Part shown: one piece after another, positions 10,093 to 20,767 of the stretch
Position numbering within the stretch: position 1 is the stretch's first letter
How the letters are laid out: the number at the start of each line of letters is the position of its first letter
Assembly: GCA_951799405.1 (NCBI GenBank)
Contig: OX637354.1
Coordinates: 806,001-870,000, forward strand
Direction: 5' to 3'
Origin: Agapetus fuscipes
Taxonomy: Eukaryota > Arthropoda > Insecta > Trichoptera > Glossosomatidae
DNA length: 64,000 nucleotides
Notes under the pieces: model-generated
Told to the model about the DNA's origin: nothing
Databases searched by the model: none
The model's input: only the letters and a program-made list of their open reading frames with translations
Program-made: the position numbers and the translations under genes

Positions 10093-10427
10093 AAGATGTA
10101 TCTACTCTATGGTTGTAAATATAATCTAAGTTGCAAAACACGTAACAATACTTAAGCCCTTTGCAAAAAATAGAAGGCCATTCCAATTTGTAAAGTTAAG
10201 GAATTCACCAAACAAATTTTGGCACGACTTTAAAATTCCAGATAAATTTCTCTCTCACGACTCTGATAATAATTTGACTGGAGTTATTCAAACTTTCGTT
10301 GTGACTTTTCTGGTCGACATCTTCGTCAACTGAGTTATTTTGCAACTTGAGTAATAACATAGAGGAGCAGAAACTAATTTACTGCCATCGATACACCAAA
10401 CAAAAAACATACTAAAATACAAAATCC
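10093..10427. other. No gene; part of a local duplication
   Basis: AACTAATTTACTGCCATCGA near 10370 recurs near 11367, and GAATTACTACCTCCATG occurs at about 10652 and 11400. The stretch 10365-10935 and the stretch 11355-11705 appear to be two copies with different repeats inserted in each. Confidence 0.5.
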
Positions 10428-10640
10428 ATACTGTAAAAAATGGTTCACTTTGCCAATGTCACCCCTGTTTCAGGGAATGTCGGCAAGAGTTGCAGGGCTT
10501 ATGTTCATTTGAGGTTTGAATTTTATTTGTAAGTACACAATCAGCATTTGTAAGCGCGAACTACACGTGTTTGTTTGTGGGCATACATCTGAGAGCTTTG
10601 AATGAATATATCCTTGCAACTTAGATTATAGATTATAGAT
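10428..10640 (+). repeat. A-module A2, 5'-truncated
   Basis: It starts at CCATACTGTAAAAAATGG and ends ACTTAGATTATAGATTATAG. Confidence 0.85.
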
Positions 10641-10669
10641 ATAAAAGAACTTGAATTACTACCTCCATG

Positions 10670-10905
10670 TTTTTTTTTTTTTTAAGAGAGCCTATGCGGG
10701 AGACTCCCTAGATTCGAGAGACTCTAAGGATCTATGACACTTGTTATAGTGCCGCAGAGGTGTTGGTGATGTGGCAGTTGTCCATGTCCGGTTGCAGGGT
10801 CGTTAGCTGCGTAGTGCTGTGGTGTGTGTGGCGTTGCTTTGTTTTAAGACACTGAGAGGAAATGGCGATTGATATTGGATTTGAAAAGGGCAAGGTTGGT
10901 ACCCC
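10670..10905 (-). repeat. Repeat sharing SINE-B tail type 2 but with a different body
   Basis: The first 90 bp match tail type 2 (GGGAGACTCCCTAGATTC, GACACTTGTTATAGTGCCGC). The following sequence (GTTGGTGATGTGGCAGTTG onward) does not match the SINE-B body, so the tail is shared by another element. Confidence 0.55.
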
Positions 10906-10937
10906 ATTGATACATACTATCGACCACATTTGTCTCT

Positions 10938-11191
10938 ATAATCTATAATCTAAGCTCCAAAGATATGTTCACTTTTAAGGGTCATATTGAATGCATGCCC
11001 ACAGACAGGCACATGTAGGTTCGCGCCTACACATTCTGCATGTGTGCATACAAATAAGCAAAAGCTCACATGAACATAAACCTTGCAACTCCTGCCGCCG
11101 TTCCCTGAACCGGGGTAGCATTGGCAAAAGTGGACCGATTTTTATAGCACGGGTGGTCAGCCTCATACCAACCTATCAGTCAAGGAGCTCA
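10938..11191 (-). repeat. A-module, subfamily A3
   Basis: It is distinguished by GGCACATGTAGGTTCGCGCC and AACTCCTGCCGCCGTTCCC. A second A3 copy is at 53.9-54.4 kb. Confidence 0.75.
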
Positions 11192-11279
11192 AAAAATTAT
11201 AAATGATTTACAGAAATTCTTAATGAGACACATTACAAATTCAAATATAAATAAACTTAATATTACACTTAGAATTAAT

Positions 11280-11357
11280 GCCCTAGCCGCCATTGTTGCA
11301 AATCAACCGCCATTTCTTTCGGTCCTTACATACTTCTTTCATTTCATTCAGAGTCAT
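11280..11357 (-). pseudogene. LINE-A ORF 3' end fragment
   Basis: The complement encodes the last LINE-A codons (CKDRKKWR-like), cut at both sides. Confidence 0.6.
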
Positions 11358-11404
11358 AGATGAGCAAAAACTAATTTACTGCCATCGATATATAAGATTG
11401 AATT

Positions 11405-11665
11405 ACTACCTCCATGCTTATGTTGTTATGTGGCTGACCACCCATACTGTAAAAAATTGGTTCACTTTGCCAATGTCACCCCTGTTTCAGGGAAGGACGG
11501 CAAGAGTTGCAGGGCTTATGTTCATTTGAGATTGGGTTTTTATATTGTAGGTCCACATGCGGCATGTGTTAGCGCGAAATTATACATGTCTGCTTGTGGG
11601 AATGCATTTAATATAAATCTTAAATGATATATATCTTTGCAGCTTAGATTAGATTAGATTAGATG
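11405..11665 (+). repeat. A-module A1
   Basis: It runs from TATGTGGCTGACCACCC to TTAGATTAGATTAGATTAGA. It sits inside the second copy of the local duplication. Confidence 0.85.
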
Positions 11666-12077
11666 CTTACTCCAGTGATACATACTATCGACCACATTTG
11701 TCTCAGTCCTGTCAAATGTTGCGTTTGTGTAGTCATACAAAACATAATTTTACGTGTCAAATTTTATATTTTCTTGCTTTCTCCATTTTGTGTTTTGACA
11801 CCCAATTATAACACATGCCATAATGTCTTAAATAATGCCTTTTTCCTTCAAAATTCGTCAATTTTATCGATCACAAGATTTATACCGCATGCGTTTATGT
11901 TTGGACTCGTTCGGACATAGTTCGCACGCGGCAATGTAGCAACCTTTCTAGAATCATTTTTAACATTCGCCCGAGTTTTTTTGTACACGTGAAAAGGCAA
12001 CTGCGAAGATCTTTGTTCTCTTTCTTACTAAGTAGATTGATACCATTTTCGTAAGTAGGTTGAAACAGATTTGTTCT
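11666..12077. other. No recognised gene or repeat
   Basis: The 85-codon frame here has no recognisable features. I see no splice-bounded exon. Confidence 0.5.
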
Positions 12078-12664
12078 GTCTTGTATCCTGCCGCCATTCC
12101 TCTAGAGGTGGCCGGTACCTCTACACAAGTGCCTCCACTTGACTCTGTCCTTGCATACTTCTTTCATCTCATCCAATTTTATCACTCTTTTCATGCATGC
12201 TTTTCTCTTGTTTCCGCTCTGTAAATTCCATTTATTCGCAACCTCACTTATCTGATCAATCCATTCTTTCCTAGGTCTTCCCTTCCACGCTTACCTATTA
12301 CATTCCCTTTATAAACTTTTTTCGTCAGTCGGTCCTCATTCATCCTTTTAATATGTCCAAACCATCGCATCACACTTCTTTGAACTTTCACGCTTTCTTT
12401 TACTCCGCATTCATTCAGAACCCATTCGTTTCTCACTCTATCTTTCAGTTTTTTTCCTGTCATACTTCTCAAATGAGCCATTTCTACGGTGCATACCTTA
12501 TTTACTTCTCTTTCATTCACCGTCCACGTCTCGCTTCCATACATCAGGGTCGGCAACAATATACAATTGCAAATTGCAATACAAATTGTAATGTCTATTT
12601 TCGCTATAATCATTTCTAGTCCACAGATATCATAAATCAATATTTCCCAAGGTCCAGCTTCCAA
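12078..12664 (-). pseudogene. LINE-K ORF C-terminus (RTE-like)
   Basis: A 138-aa minus frame contains LPTLMYGSETWTVNEREV, LRSMTGKKLKDRVRNEW, VMRWFGHIKRM and RLTKKVYKG. These correspond to the segment after the reverse transcriptase in LINE-A, with different residues, so it is a separate subfamily. A frameshift precedes the GRPRK-type end. No catalytic domain remains. Confidence 0.75.
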
Positions 12665-12997
12665 GGCTCGTTACATGAAGGATTCCTCTGCTCTTTCATT
12701 CGTCTCCAAATCGTTTGCATAGTTGGAATAAAGTTTTTATCATTCGAGAGAGTCTACGCGAAACGAAAATCATTTTGGAATTTCAAAAATCTTTAAACGA
12801 TATCAAATGGAATTTCGAATAATGGATGGCTTCCTTGACTTATAGGTTGATATGAGGCTGACAACCCATACTGTGAAAAATGATTCACATTGTAAATGTC
12901 ACCCCTGAATAAGAGTTTTAGGCTTACACAGCCGGCTGATGATGCTGGAGTGATGTTTTCCTGGATCTGTTGCCGTGGTCTGTGGGAGCTGGAGCTT

Positions 12998-13040
12998 CCG
13001 GACGTTTCGCCCATTTTTGCGAAGGGCTTCTTCAGCGTGA
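12998..13040 (-). ncRNA. Hammerhead-like motif
   Basis: Minus strand: CTGAAGA, stem II GCCC/GGGC with an 11-nt loop, GAAA, minimal stem III ACGT, then C. Stem I pairing is weak, so it is less convincing than motifs 1, 2, 3 and 4. Confidence 0.4.
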
Positions 13041-13129
13041 AGTATAATGATGAAGCTGATCTTGACAGATGATCTCTCACAGTTCTCATCAAGATCATCT
13101 TCATCATCATACACGCATAAGAAGCCTAT

Positions 13130-14700
13130 CGTAGAAATATATATATTTGGATGACTTATTCTTCTTTTGGGCGCCGTTTAGTGGCTCCAGCCACCCCAAG
13201 GGCGCCCACCGCTCACTCTCTTCTTGTGAAGATGGTGGTCTTCAGCTCCTTCCTGAAGCGCTCCTCGCTGGTTTCCGTCCTCAGCTTCAAAGGCAGCCGG
13301 TTCCAGCACAACGGTCCCGCCGAACTGAACGCCCTATCCCCAAAGCCCGTTCTGCTCCGTCGGGATGGCATTTTCAGCTTGTTGATAGCATCGCTCTGCG
13401 CCGAGCGAAGAGTGCACCGCTTATCAAAAATCTCGTCAAGCTTACATAATTCGGCTAAGTAAGAAGGGGCCGTTCCTCTGAGTGCTTTAAATACCAACAG
13501 GCACATTTTGTATTCCACTCTCTCCGGGACACGCAGCCAGTGAAGATTCTGCAATAGAGGAGTGACATGGTCAGTTCTACTGCCTCCCAAAATCACTTTT
13601 GCTGCGGTGTTAAAAACGGACTGCAATCTTGTTAGTTGCACCTTAGGAAGCCCAAGCATCAGGCTGTTGCAGTAGTCTAACCTTGAGACCACCAACGCAT
13701 TCACCAGAGTTCTTGCTGCATCAACAGGTAAGCAGCTGCGAATACGCCTTATCTGCCTCAGGTGGAAAAAACTGGAGCTCACAATCCCCGATACCTGTTT
13801 TTCCATAGAAAGTGCCCCATCCAGATGCACACCTAAGAATTTGAGAGAATCCTGGGGTTTAATGGTCTCACCCATAATATTAAAAGACTCTATATCCAAA
13901 AGATGCTGTCTTCTTGGGGATGCAACCCACATGAATTCTGTCTTCTCTGGGTTCATCTTCAGACGGTTTCCGTTCATCCAAGCAGCCACATCTTCAATAC
14001 ACTTTATAGTGTCCAGCTTACATTGTCCAACCCCTGCAGGTGAACAGAGTTTAAAGATGAAGATATCGTCTGCATACGAGTAGTACTTCAAGCCTCTGGA
14101 GATGACAAACTGCTCTAAATCATCTGTATACAATGTGAATAAGAGCGGGCCGAGGACGGACCCTTGAGGCACGCCACACTCCAATGGTACTCTTGATGAC
14201 CTCTTTCCTTCCACTTGCACAGTTTGATATCTACCATGTATATACGAAGACAACCATTGCAACAAATCATCGCACATGCCATATGAGGTAGTGAGCTTTT
14301 GTACAAGCAAAGAGTGATCTACAGTGTCAAAAGCAGCGCTCATATCGAGCACTGCCACCAGAGCCAGCTGTCCACCCTCAACTCCATCAATTAAGTCTGA
14401 TATTATGCGAAGCAAGATTGTCTCCGTTGAGTGATGGCGTCTATACGCTGATTGAAATTTTGCCAAGCACCCAGTCTGATCCATGTACTGCATTATTTGA
14501 GAAGCAGCCAACTTTTCAAGGACTTTCGATAAAACTGGGAGGCCTGACACTGGCCTATAGTTATCTACCAAATCTTCTGGAAGAGACGCCTTTTTTATGA
14601 TTGGAGTTATTAGCGCTTCCTTTAAGGGTTCAGGGAATATGCACTCCTCCACCATTGATTTAGAGAAATGGGCGAAACTTCGGGAAGCTCCAGCTCCCAC
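13130..14700 (-). CDS. CR1/L2-like LINE reverse transcriptase, 5'-truncated
   Basis: The 495-aa minus frame is a non-LTR reverse transcriptase that would copy its own RNA at the target site. Visible blocks in order are YRPVSGLPVLSKVLE, FQSAYRRHHSTETILL, VLDMSAAFDTVDH (palm Asp), GVPQGSVLGPLLFTLY, and SYADDIFIF (YADD catalytic pair). Then come FLGVHLDG and a C-terminal FGDRAFSSAGPLCWNRLPLK block typical of the CR1/L2 group. The endonuclease and ORF1 are missing upstream, so it is a dead-on-arrival copy with an intact partial frame. The frame's first residues lie in the inverted arm. Confidence 0.85.
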
Positions 14701-14984
14701 AGACTACGGCAACAGATCCCGGAAAACATCACTCCAGCAATGTCACCCCTGTTTCAGGGAAGGTCGGCAAAAGTTTCAGGGTTAATGTTAATTTGAAATA
14801 GGGTTTTTATATTGTAAGTCCAGATGCGGCATGCTTAAGTGCGAACTTATGCGTGTCTGCTTGTGGGAATGCATTTAATATGAATCTCAAATGTAATATA
14901 TCTTTGCAACTTAGATGGGAGATTGTCGTGAGATAGCAATTACATCGCCTAAGCGTTCCAAATCCTGCAGGACAAATTGTATTC

Positions 14985-15535
14985 TGAGTGCTTGTTTGTC
15001 TTATGTGGGTACATCAGAGGTAATTTCACATCGGCAATGTTTGCATGTGTACTGGACCAATGTGTCTTAAAACGCAACGCAACTAATTTACACACATAGT
15101 GCAACTTCTTGCCGCGTTATCCCTGAAGGGGTCGCATGTGGCGAGTTGAACCTATTTATTTTTACAGGTAGGGGGCCGGCCTTACGCCAACCACTTCAGT
15201 TGAAGTGGGGGCTTCCCAGCTACCGAGAAGGCTGGTACACATTTCTTGTGAAGGCTGAGTAAGCCTTGCCGGTATTTCATTTTGGGGTTTGAAATAAACT
15301 CATTTCTGACACCCTCGGTGGGATTCGAACTCGAGCTCATGGAATAGAATGCAAGCACTCTATTAACTGAGCTATCGATCGGACCGGATATGAAAACTGG
15401 AAATTGATTGCAAAAATATTTAAAACAACTCTCACATTATCGTGTTTTATGTTTTTTTTCATTGAAAGGTCATCTCTGAATCAAATGGTAGATAAGACAA
15501 TCAAGCACTGGGGGGGCATGTGGTCCCATTTCGAC
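14985..15535. mobile_element. MITE-G, interrupted by SINE-C
   Basis: The left part has GCAATGTTTGCATGTGTACT and GGACCAATGTGTCTTA. The right part resumes ATGAAAACTGGAAATTG and CTCACATTATCGTGTTTTA. A SINE-C fills 15071-15387. Confidence 0.65.
15071..15387 (-). repeat. SINE-C nested in MITE-G
   Basis: Complete reverse copy: AACGCAACGCAACTAA end, CCCTGAAGGGGTCGCATG, and the head ending CTATCGATCGGACCGG. Confidence 0.8.
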
Positions 15536-15765
15536 ACCTTCCACCTACGTTTGCGGCACGCCACAGTACGTCTAGTGGGGAGATTAAGTGCTACCTTAAT
15601 CCAGAGATCATCCCCAGATTATGTGGTTAAAGGAAGGATTAGACTTCATTAAGCACAGTCGTCTCAAACACATGGTCAGCCATTTTGGTGTTATGGAGTT
15701 ACGAGTTACAAATATGGAGGATATTTGTACCTACCTAGTTGTGTTTGGCTGACGGCTGACCACCC

Positions 15766-16245
15766 TAATCTAATCTAATCTAATCTAATCTAAGTTGCAA
15801 AGATATGTTTCATTGGAGATTCACATAACATGCATTCTCACAACCATCCACGTACAAGTTCGCGCTTGCACATGCCTCATGTGAACCTACAACATTTTTT
15901 TTTTTTTTAAAAAGATTTGTTGAAAGGAATGCAATCCACTAACCTATTTTACCTGGCCAGTTGTCTTCATGCGAAAGCAGAAGCTTGTGTGCATGCAACG
16001 GCATCTGTTGAACCAGGGTCGAAGTTATCGTCGCGGGATTCGAACCAGTGTTATCCGGTTCCGAATAACCTGTCTTGATCCCCGCGGCTATAACACCGAC
16101 GTAAAATAATAACATAAAAACCAAATCTCAAATGGACATACACCCTGCAACTCTTGCCGTCCTTCCCTGAGACAGGGGTGAAATTGGCAAAGTGAACCAT
16201 TTTTACAGCATGGGTGGTCAGCCGCATACTTACCTATAAGTCAAG
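15766..16245 (-). repeat. A-module split by SINE-D
   Basis: The left part (to 15893) ends CCTACAACAT and the right part resumes ATAACATAAAAACCAAATC. AACAT on both sides is a plausible short target duplication. Confidence 0.8.
15894..16101 (-). repeat. SINE-D, full-length copy
   Basis: Minus strand: Ser/Leu-like tRNA head with GGTTCGAATCCCGC, then ACCCTGGTTCAACAGATG, GTAAAATAGGTTAGTGGATT, and a poly-A tail. This copy defines both ends of the family. Confidence 0.8.
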
Positions 16246-16287
16246 GAACATGCACGACAAATTACATTTTATACATCACTAAATAAT

Positions 16288-16432
16288 CCTGCTGTAGAAA
16301 ATGGTTCACTTTGCCAATGTCACACCTGTTTCAGGGAAGGTCGACAAGAGTTGCAGGGTGGCTTACAAATGCTTCATGTGTATATACAAATAAAAATTCA
16401 AACCTCAAATAAATATTAACCCTGCAATTTTT
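16288..16432. repeat. Two A-module fragments in inverted orientation
   Basis: 16288-16362 is plus (TGGTTCACTTTGCCAATG). 16364-16432 is minus (AAATAAAAATTCAAACCTC). Confidence 0.65.
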
Positions 16433-16437
16433 TCAAA

Positions 16438-16522
16438 ATAATAATAATATTAGGTTGATTTATTTGTTAAGCACTGTTTTTATGTGAATCACACCTAAAG
16501 AGCTCTCTGCGAACTTGGGAGA
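16438..16522 (-). repeat. SINE-B tail type 1 fragment
   Basis: AATAATAATATTAGGTTG followed by the CACACCTAAAGAGC segment. Confidence 0.6.
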
Positions 16523-16564
16523 GGTAATTTCACATGAGCTACACATGCTTGTATGTCTTCTTCT

Positions 16565-17228
16565 TTTTTAAGAAATTCGGTGCGGCAGACTTGCCAGATT
16601 TCAGAGACTCTAGGAGTCTATGACACTTGTTGTAGTGCCGCAGAGGTGTTGTTTACGAGCTTGGTCGTCGCTACAAAGCGCCAATTCTCAAGCAATACCC
16701 AGTTGCTATAAGGCTGGATGGACCTTTAATGACTGATCTTTGGTAAACGTTTATGAATTTTTCAACCCCGCGAAGAGCATATGTGCAAATACTCGTAAAA
16801 CTGGTTTATTTGTTAAAGATTTTAAATTATGATTACGGTCGTTAGACATTTTAAAGAATGAAAAAAAACGGATTTTACTGACCGTGCAAGAGAGAAGAAC
16901 GATTTTCTCTACGTTTCGTCGGAGTCATATCCGACGTCCACAGGAGACGTGTGTCCTCTACAAGGAGGAACCACGAACTGTTGAATTATTGTTGTTTGAT
17001 CGAGGCCGAAGGTTGTAGGTATTTTTATTAACCTTCGGAGATACATCCATAGATGTCGCTATAGCCCCAGTCGAAACGTAGAGAAAATCGTTCTTCTCTT
17101 TTGCACGGTCAGTAAAATCCGTTTTTTTCATTCTTTAAAATGATATATTTGTTGTAATCCGCCGGGATTTGAACCCACAACTTTCTATTAACGAGTCCGA
17201 AGTGTTGCCACTGAACTACGGACAGTTC
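16565..17228 (-). repeat. SINE-B (tail type 2) split by a palindromic insertion
   Basis: Tail and body occupy 16565-16790. The head, ending CACTGAACTACGGAC, occupies 17143-17228. The intervening palindrome (about 16795-17142) is foreign to the SINE. Confidence 0.7.
16848..17142 (-). mobile_element. Inverted-repeat element with hammerhead-like core
   Basis: Arms of about 70 bp (16848-16919 and 17073-17142) are near-perfect reverse complements, both ending at the CGTTTCG/CGAAACG boundary. Next to the left arm lies a minus-strand motif with stem II GTCGGA/TCCGAC before GAAAC. The CTGA box reads CTGTGGA, a departure from the core. Confidence 0.6.
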
Positions 17229-17261
17229 AAAGCTTTGTTTAGATAAACCACGAAGCTCGGT

Positions 17262-17500
17262 GTTATGGCCGACGGAGTCATGTCGCTATTTTTTAATAGA
17301 ATAACGTTGGTTTGATTACCGCCAGGCCCCCTGACCCTAATTTTGACCCTGGTTCAACAGATTTATTTGGGTAATTATCAAGTAATAATGCATTAAAACA
17401 TAAAATAATTCATTATAAACAAATGCTAGTAATACCTGTTTCTAGACAGGCAAAATAATTTAGTGCATTGAATTCATTTTCACAATTTTTTTAATTTTTT
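17262..17500 (+). repeat. SINE-D, diverged
   Basis: Head GTTATGGCCGACGGAGTC, then TTTGACCCTGGTTCAACAG, and the TAGACAGGCAAAATAATTTA end. Confidence 0.65.
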
Positions 17501-17759
17501 TTTAATGTTAAGAAAATCAAGTATTTTTGCTGTATATATGCGAAGAAAGAAATAATAACCTCGAGATCATCTCTGGACTATGTTAGGCAATATTTAATTG
17601 ACAATAATTCAAGGTTTAGGTTTTGTAAATAGGCGGCTAAATTCTGTGTAGGAACATAGCGAATTACTCTGTGGCTCCTCACAATTAAATGGATGCTTGT
17701 GGCTGGAGTACAAATACATGTAAGGTACAGATTCATAATATAAGTAAACCTACATGGAC
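17501..17759. other. No recognised feature
   Basis: AT-rich, no open frame of note and no repeat I can match in the window. Confidence 0.5.
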
Positions 17760-18381
17760 ACTTAAAGGGAAGTAGGGCATAAGCGATAAAAACTCAATTG
17801 TTCAGGAGAGCAGTACCTTAGTACGAGTTGCAAAACTTGAGAAAATTAAAGTTTACAGAAAATATTAATGCGTGATTTCTCACAAAATCTGCCGTTTTTC
17901 TTTTTCACACTTGGTGGTCTTAGCAAAAGAGTTACAGTGATGAAGAAAATCAAGTTCAAACAAACAAAAACGGCAGATTTTCGGGGAAATCACTCTTTAA
18001 TAATTGCCGTAAACTTTACATTACTCAAGTTTTGCCACTCGTACAAAGGGTACAGTTTAAAATTTGAGATTACAGAAAAATAGCAAAACTTTTTTCATTT
18101 TTTATCATACCCATCGCCAAAATCAAAACGGTCTGAAATTTTAACAAATTAAATGTTTTTTTTGTCACAAGCGCCTTTATGAGAAAATCTTGTCGGTTAC
18201 GCCAAAACCATACTTCGAAAACGCAGTTGTTTGCTTGGGCATAAACAACAACAAAAAATCATCGTAGAGCTATGGCAGTTAGCGCATTAGAAAGAGCGGA
18301 AAATTTCAAGTAGGATAGCATTCATAACTTATTTTTGACCAAAATGTCGCTTACGCCCTACTTCCTTTTAACCGTTGATAT
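17760..18381. mobile_element. MITE-H copy 2, contains MITE-I
   Basis: Ends AAGTAGGGCATAAGCGA and TCGCTTACGCCCTACTTCC are inverted. A MITE-I lies at 17814-18052. The remainder aligns with 55204-55639. Confidence 0.8.
17814..18052. mobile_element. MITE-I with CAG target duplication
   Basis: Terminal repeats TACCTTAGTACGAGTTGC and (right end, reversed) TACCCTTTGTACGAGTGGC, with long imperfect inverted arms of about 80 bp. CAG flanks both sides (17811-17813, 18053-18055). The copy of the host element at 55261-55263 has a single CAG and no insertion. Confidence 0.8.
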
Positions 18382-18464
18382 GTAAAACAGGGATGAATTT
18401 CATCATTATGGAGAGCAAAAAGGACCATCAGAGGGGTTTGGCTTGATTATTTTAATGGCAATCC

Positions 18465-19000
18465 GGTTCCGTAGTCTAGTGGTAACACTTCGGACTCGTA
18501 AAAGGAAGGTTGTGGATTAGTATCCCGGCGGAGCACAAAAAACATACCATTTGTATTTTCAAAAATGCACTTCGCTGGGTTGGAAAATTCATTGCTTTTA
18601 CCAAAGACCGGTGTCAAAAGGTGCATCATGCCTTAGAGCAATTTGGTCTTGCTAGGGAATTGACGCTTTATAGCTTTATAGCCACGCTTGTAAAAATTCC
18701 AGGGGATAGCTCAGTTGGTAGAATGGTTGCATTCCATGCTGGGAGCAGGGGTTTGATCGCCACCGAAGGTGTCAGAAATGAGTTCCCGTTTCGGTGTTTA
18801 TTTCAAAACCCAAAATAAAATACTGGCAAGGTTTACTCAGCCTTCACAAGAAATTAGTACCAGCCCCCTCGGGAGATTAAAAAACCCCACTTCAACTGAG
18901 GTGGTTTGCGTAAAGCCGGCCCTCTTACCTATAAAACTGAATAGGTTCCACTCGCCAAATGCGAAACTTTTCGGGGAAAATGTCGCTTAGTTGCGTTGCG
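18465..19000 (+). repeat. SINE-B/C dimer, copy 4
   Basis: First head GTAGTCTAGTGGTAACAC, junction GCTTGTAAAAATTCC, second head GATAGCTCAGTTGGTAGAA, and C body to TCGCTTAGTTGCG. Confidence 0.85.
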
Positions 19001-19002
19001 TT

Positions 19003-19135
19003 GCGACAACTTGTTGTAAAACAATTTTTGGTGAGCGGGATGCTGGTCACGACTTTTGTAGATCTGAAAAAAGGTTTGTGACTCAGTAGACAGAGGTATG
19101 TTGTGGGATGTTTTGAAAGCAAACGGACTGAATTC
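19003..19135 (+). pseudogene. LINE-A reverse-transcriptase palm fragment
   Basis: It matches 22117-22245 of the main LINE-A copy (CAACTTGTTG ... GACTCAGTAGACAGAGGTAT), which encodes the FVDLEKAFDSVDR palm block. It is truncated on both sides. Confidence 0.7.
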
Positions 19136-19167
19136 TACATCAACTGCGTTGTTTTAACTTCATAAGT

Positions 19168-19450
19168 TGTAACGAGATGAATTTGTTTGTTTGGTGGAAT
19201 GGAACATGAGATTTGAATTTGAATAAAAAAAGGAAAACAAAAGAATGCAGAAAGAGGGAAGAAGCTTCCCTGGTGGGAGAGCCACAAGCTGGTGTGAATT
19301 AGAATAACAAATATTATTGTGTTGTGGTTATAAATAATTGTGAAACGAATAAAAGTAAACATTCAATGTGGTTGTTATTTTAATAATTGTGTCGATCATC
19401 TGTCAGAGGAAAAACCCTCACATTTTGGCGCCCAACGCGGGGCGCCAAAA
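19168..19450 (+). mobile_element. LTR with primer-binding site, internal region lost
   Basis: A segment of about 255 bp starts TGTAACGAG and ends ACCCTCACA (TG...CA rule). It contains TTATAAATAATTG as a possible TATA region. Three bases later comes TGGCGCCCAACGCGGGGC (19426-19443), which has the form of a tRNA primer-binding site in LTR retrotransposons. TTTTGGCGCC/GGCGCCAAAA forms a perfect 10-bp inverted repeat across it. No gag or pol follows. Confidence 0.65.
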
Positions 19451-19525
19451 TTTTTTTCCATTTGAGAAAAATATATAGCGGTGCATGAGCGTCAATGTGC
19501 TGTGGGTCCTTTTAAAGCATACGAC

Positions 19526-19812
19526 CGGTCCGTAGCCCAGTAGTAACTCTTTGGACTCGCAAATGGAAGGTTGTGTCCCGGCGGAGCACAAAAAATATAC
19601 CATTTTTATTTTCAAAGTTGCTCTTCGCTGGGTTGGAAAATTCATAAACCTTTACCAAAGACCGGTCATCAAAAGGTCCATCCAGCCTTACAGCAACTGG
19701 GTTTTGCTTGAGAATTGGCGCTATCTACACCGACAAACAAGCTCGCAGAGAATTCTTGAGGTGTGACGCACACAAAAACAGCGCTCACTAAATAAATCAG
19801 CCTATAATTTTT
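19526..19812 (+). repeat. SINE-B with tail type 1
   Basis: Head from GGTCCGTAGCCCAGTAG, body, then CTCTTGAGGTGTGACGCAC and CACTAAATAAATCAGCC. The B box region is deleted (GGTTGTGTCCCGG). Confidence 0.8.
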
Positions 19813-19906
19813 TGTAATACAGGTCGGGTATGAGGACAGTTTGAGCATATACCCAAGGATGTAAAATGAAATGAAGAATCTGCGGTCCCGGGCTTTAAAA
19901 CACCAT

Positions 19907-20465
19907 CGGTGCTATTCTTAGACATTTTAGTCGTCGGTTGAGCCCACGCTTTGACAAACTAATGATGCCTGGGCTGGAAGTTTTATCAACATTCTTACCT
20001 ACCGAATTTGGTAATATTTGTATGAAGACAAATCATCTGTTCACTTTTTTTTTTTTTTAAGAAATCCTGTGCGGGAGACTTCCTAGATTCTAGAAACTCT
20101 AGGGGTCTATGACACTTGTTGTAGTGCCACAGAGGTGTACGAGCTTGGTTGTCGCTACAAAGCGCCAATACTCAAGCAAGACCCAGTTGCTGTAAGGCAG
20201 GATGGACTTTTGGTGACCGGTCATTGGTAAAGGTTTATGAATTTGTCAACCCAGCGAAGAGCAAATTTGAAAATATAATTTTATATTTTTTGTGCTCCGC
20301 CGGGGTTCGAACCCACAACCTTCCCATTCAGAGTCCGCAGTGTTACCACTGAGCTACGGACCGAAGCTTGCGGCCATCTTGAATTGATAGATCTTCATAC
20401 AAATGCATCATTAGTTTGTCGAAGCGTGGTCTCAACCGACGACTAATATGTTTAAGAATAGCCCC
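19907..20465. mobile_element. MITE-F copy 2, interrupted by SINE-B
   Basis: Left end CGGTGCTATTCTTAGACATT, right end TGTTTAAGAATAGCCCCG. It contains MITE-E core sequence split at CTGTTCACT / CTTGCGGCCATC by a SINE-B. Confidence 0.75.
20046..20363 (-). repeat. SINE-B with tail type 2 nested in MITE-F
   Basis: A T-run at the left is the complement of the poly-A tail, next to AAGAAATCCTGTGCGGGAG. The head ends GAGCTACGGACCG at the right. Confidence 0.85.
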
Positions 20466-20767
20466 GCATCCTGAATCCTGCTCTGTAAATATCTTTGTTC
20501 GTACACATTATTATATTTCTTGGTCCTTGCATAATAAGTACACGGAATTGTATGTCGCCGGAGTGTGCGAGGAGCGCGGCAACGCCTTGTCACGTACTCC
20601 GCTCTCTAATTAAATCCGAATTACTTTACAAGCGCTGGATAATGTTTGAGAAGCGCTGGTGTCTGATAAATTGATGAAAATTAATAAATATTTGAGAATG
20701 TCAAACAAGCTACCACAATTTGGCGTTCACTTTGCTTCTACTACTTCATCTTGTAATATCGCCCACT
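20466..20767. other. No recognised feature
   Basis: A mixed-composition stretch without a long frame or a repeat I can match. Confidence 0.5.

Larger units (their letters stand above)
12908..14738 (-). mobile_element. Composite insertion: hammerhead-type unit plus CR1-like LINE, 13-bp target duplication
   Basis: Near both ends lies an inverted copy of a segment of about 58 bp (GAAGCTCCAGCTCCCACAGA ... CATCACTCCAGCA), at about 12943-13001 and 14680-14738. The left end also holds a minus-strand hammerhead-like core. Between the arms is a CR1-like reverse transcriptase. The single flanking 13-bp duplication suggests that the whole block inserted once. Confidence 0.7.
12828..14925 (+). repeat. 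A-module A1 split by a 1.8-kb insertion
   Basis: The left part ends AATGTCACCCCTG (12895-12907) and the right part restarts with the same 13 bases (14739-14751). The module then continues to the ACTTAGATGGG end near 14920. Confidence 0.85.
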
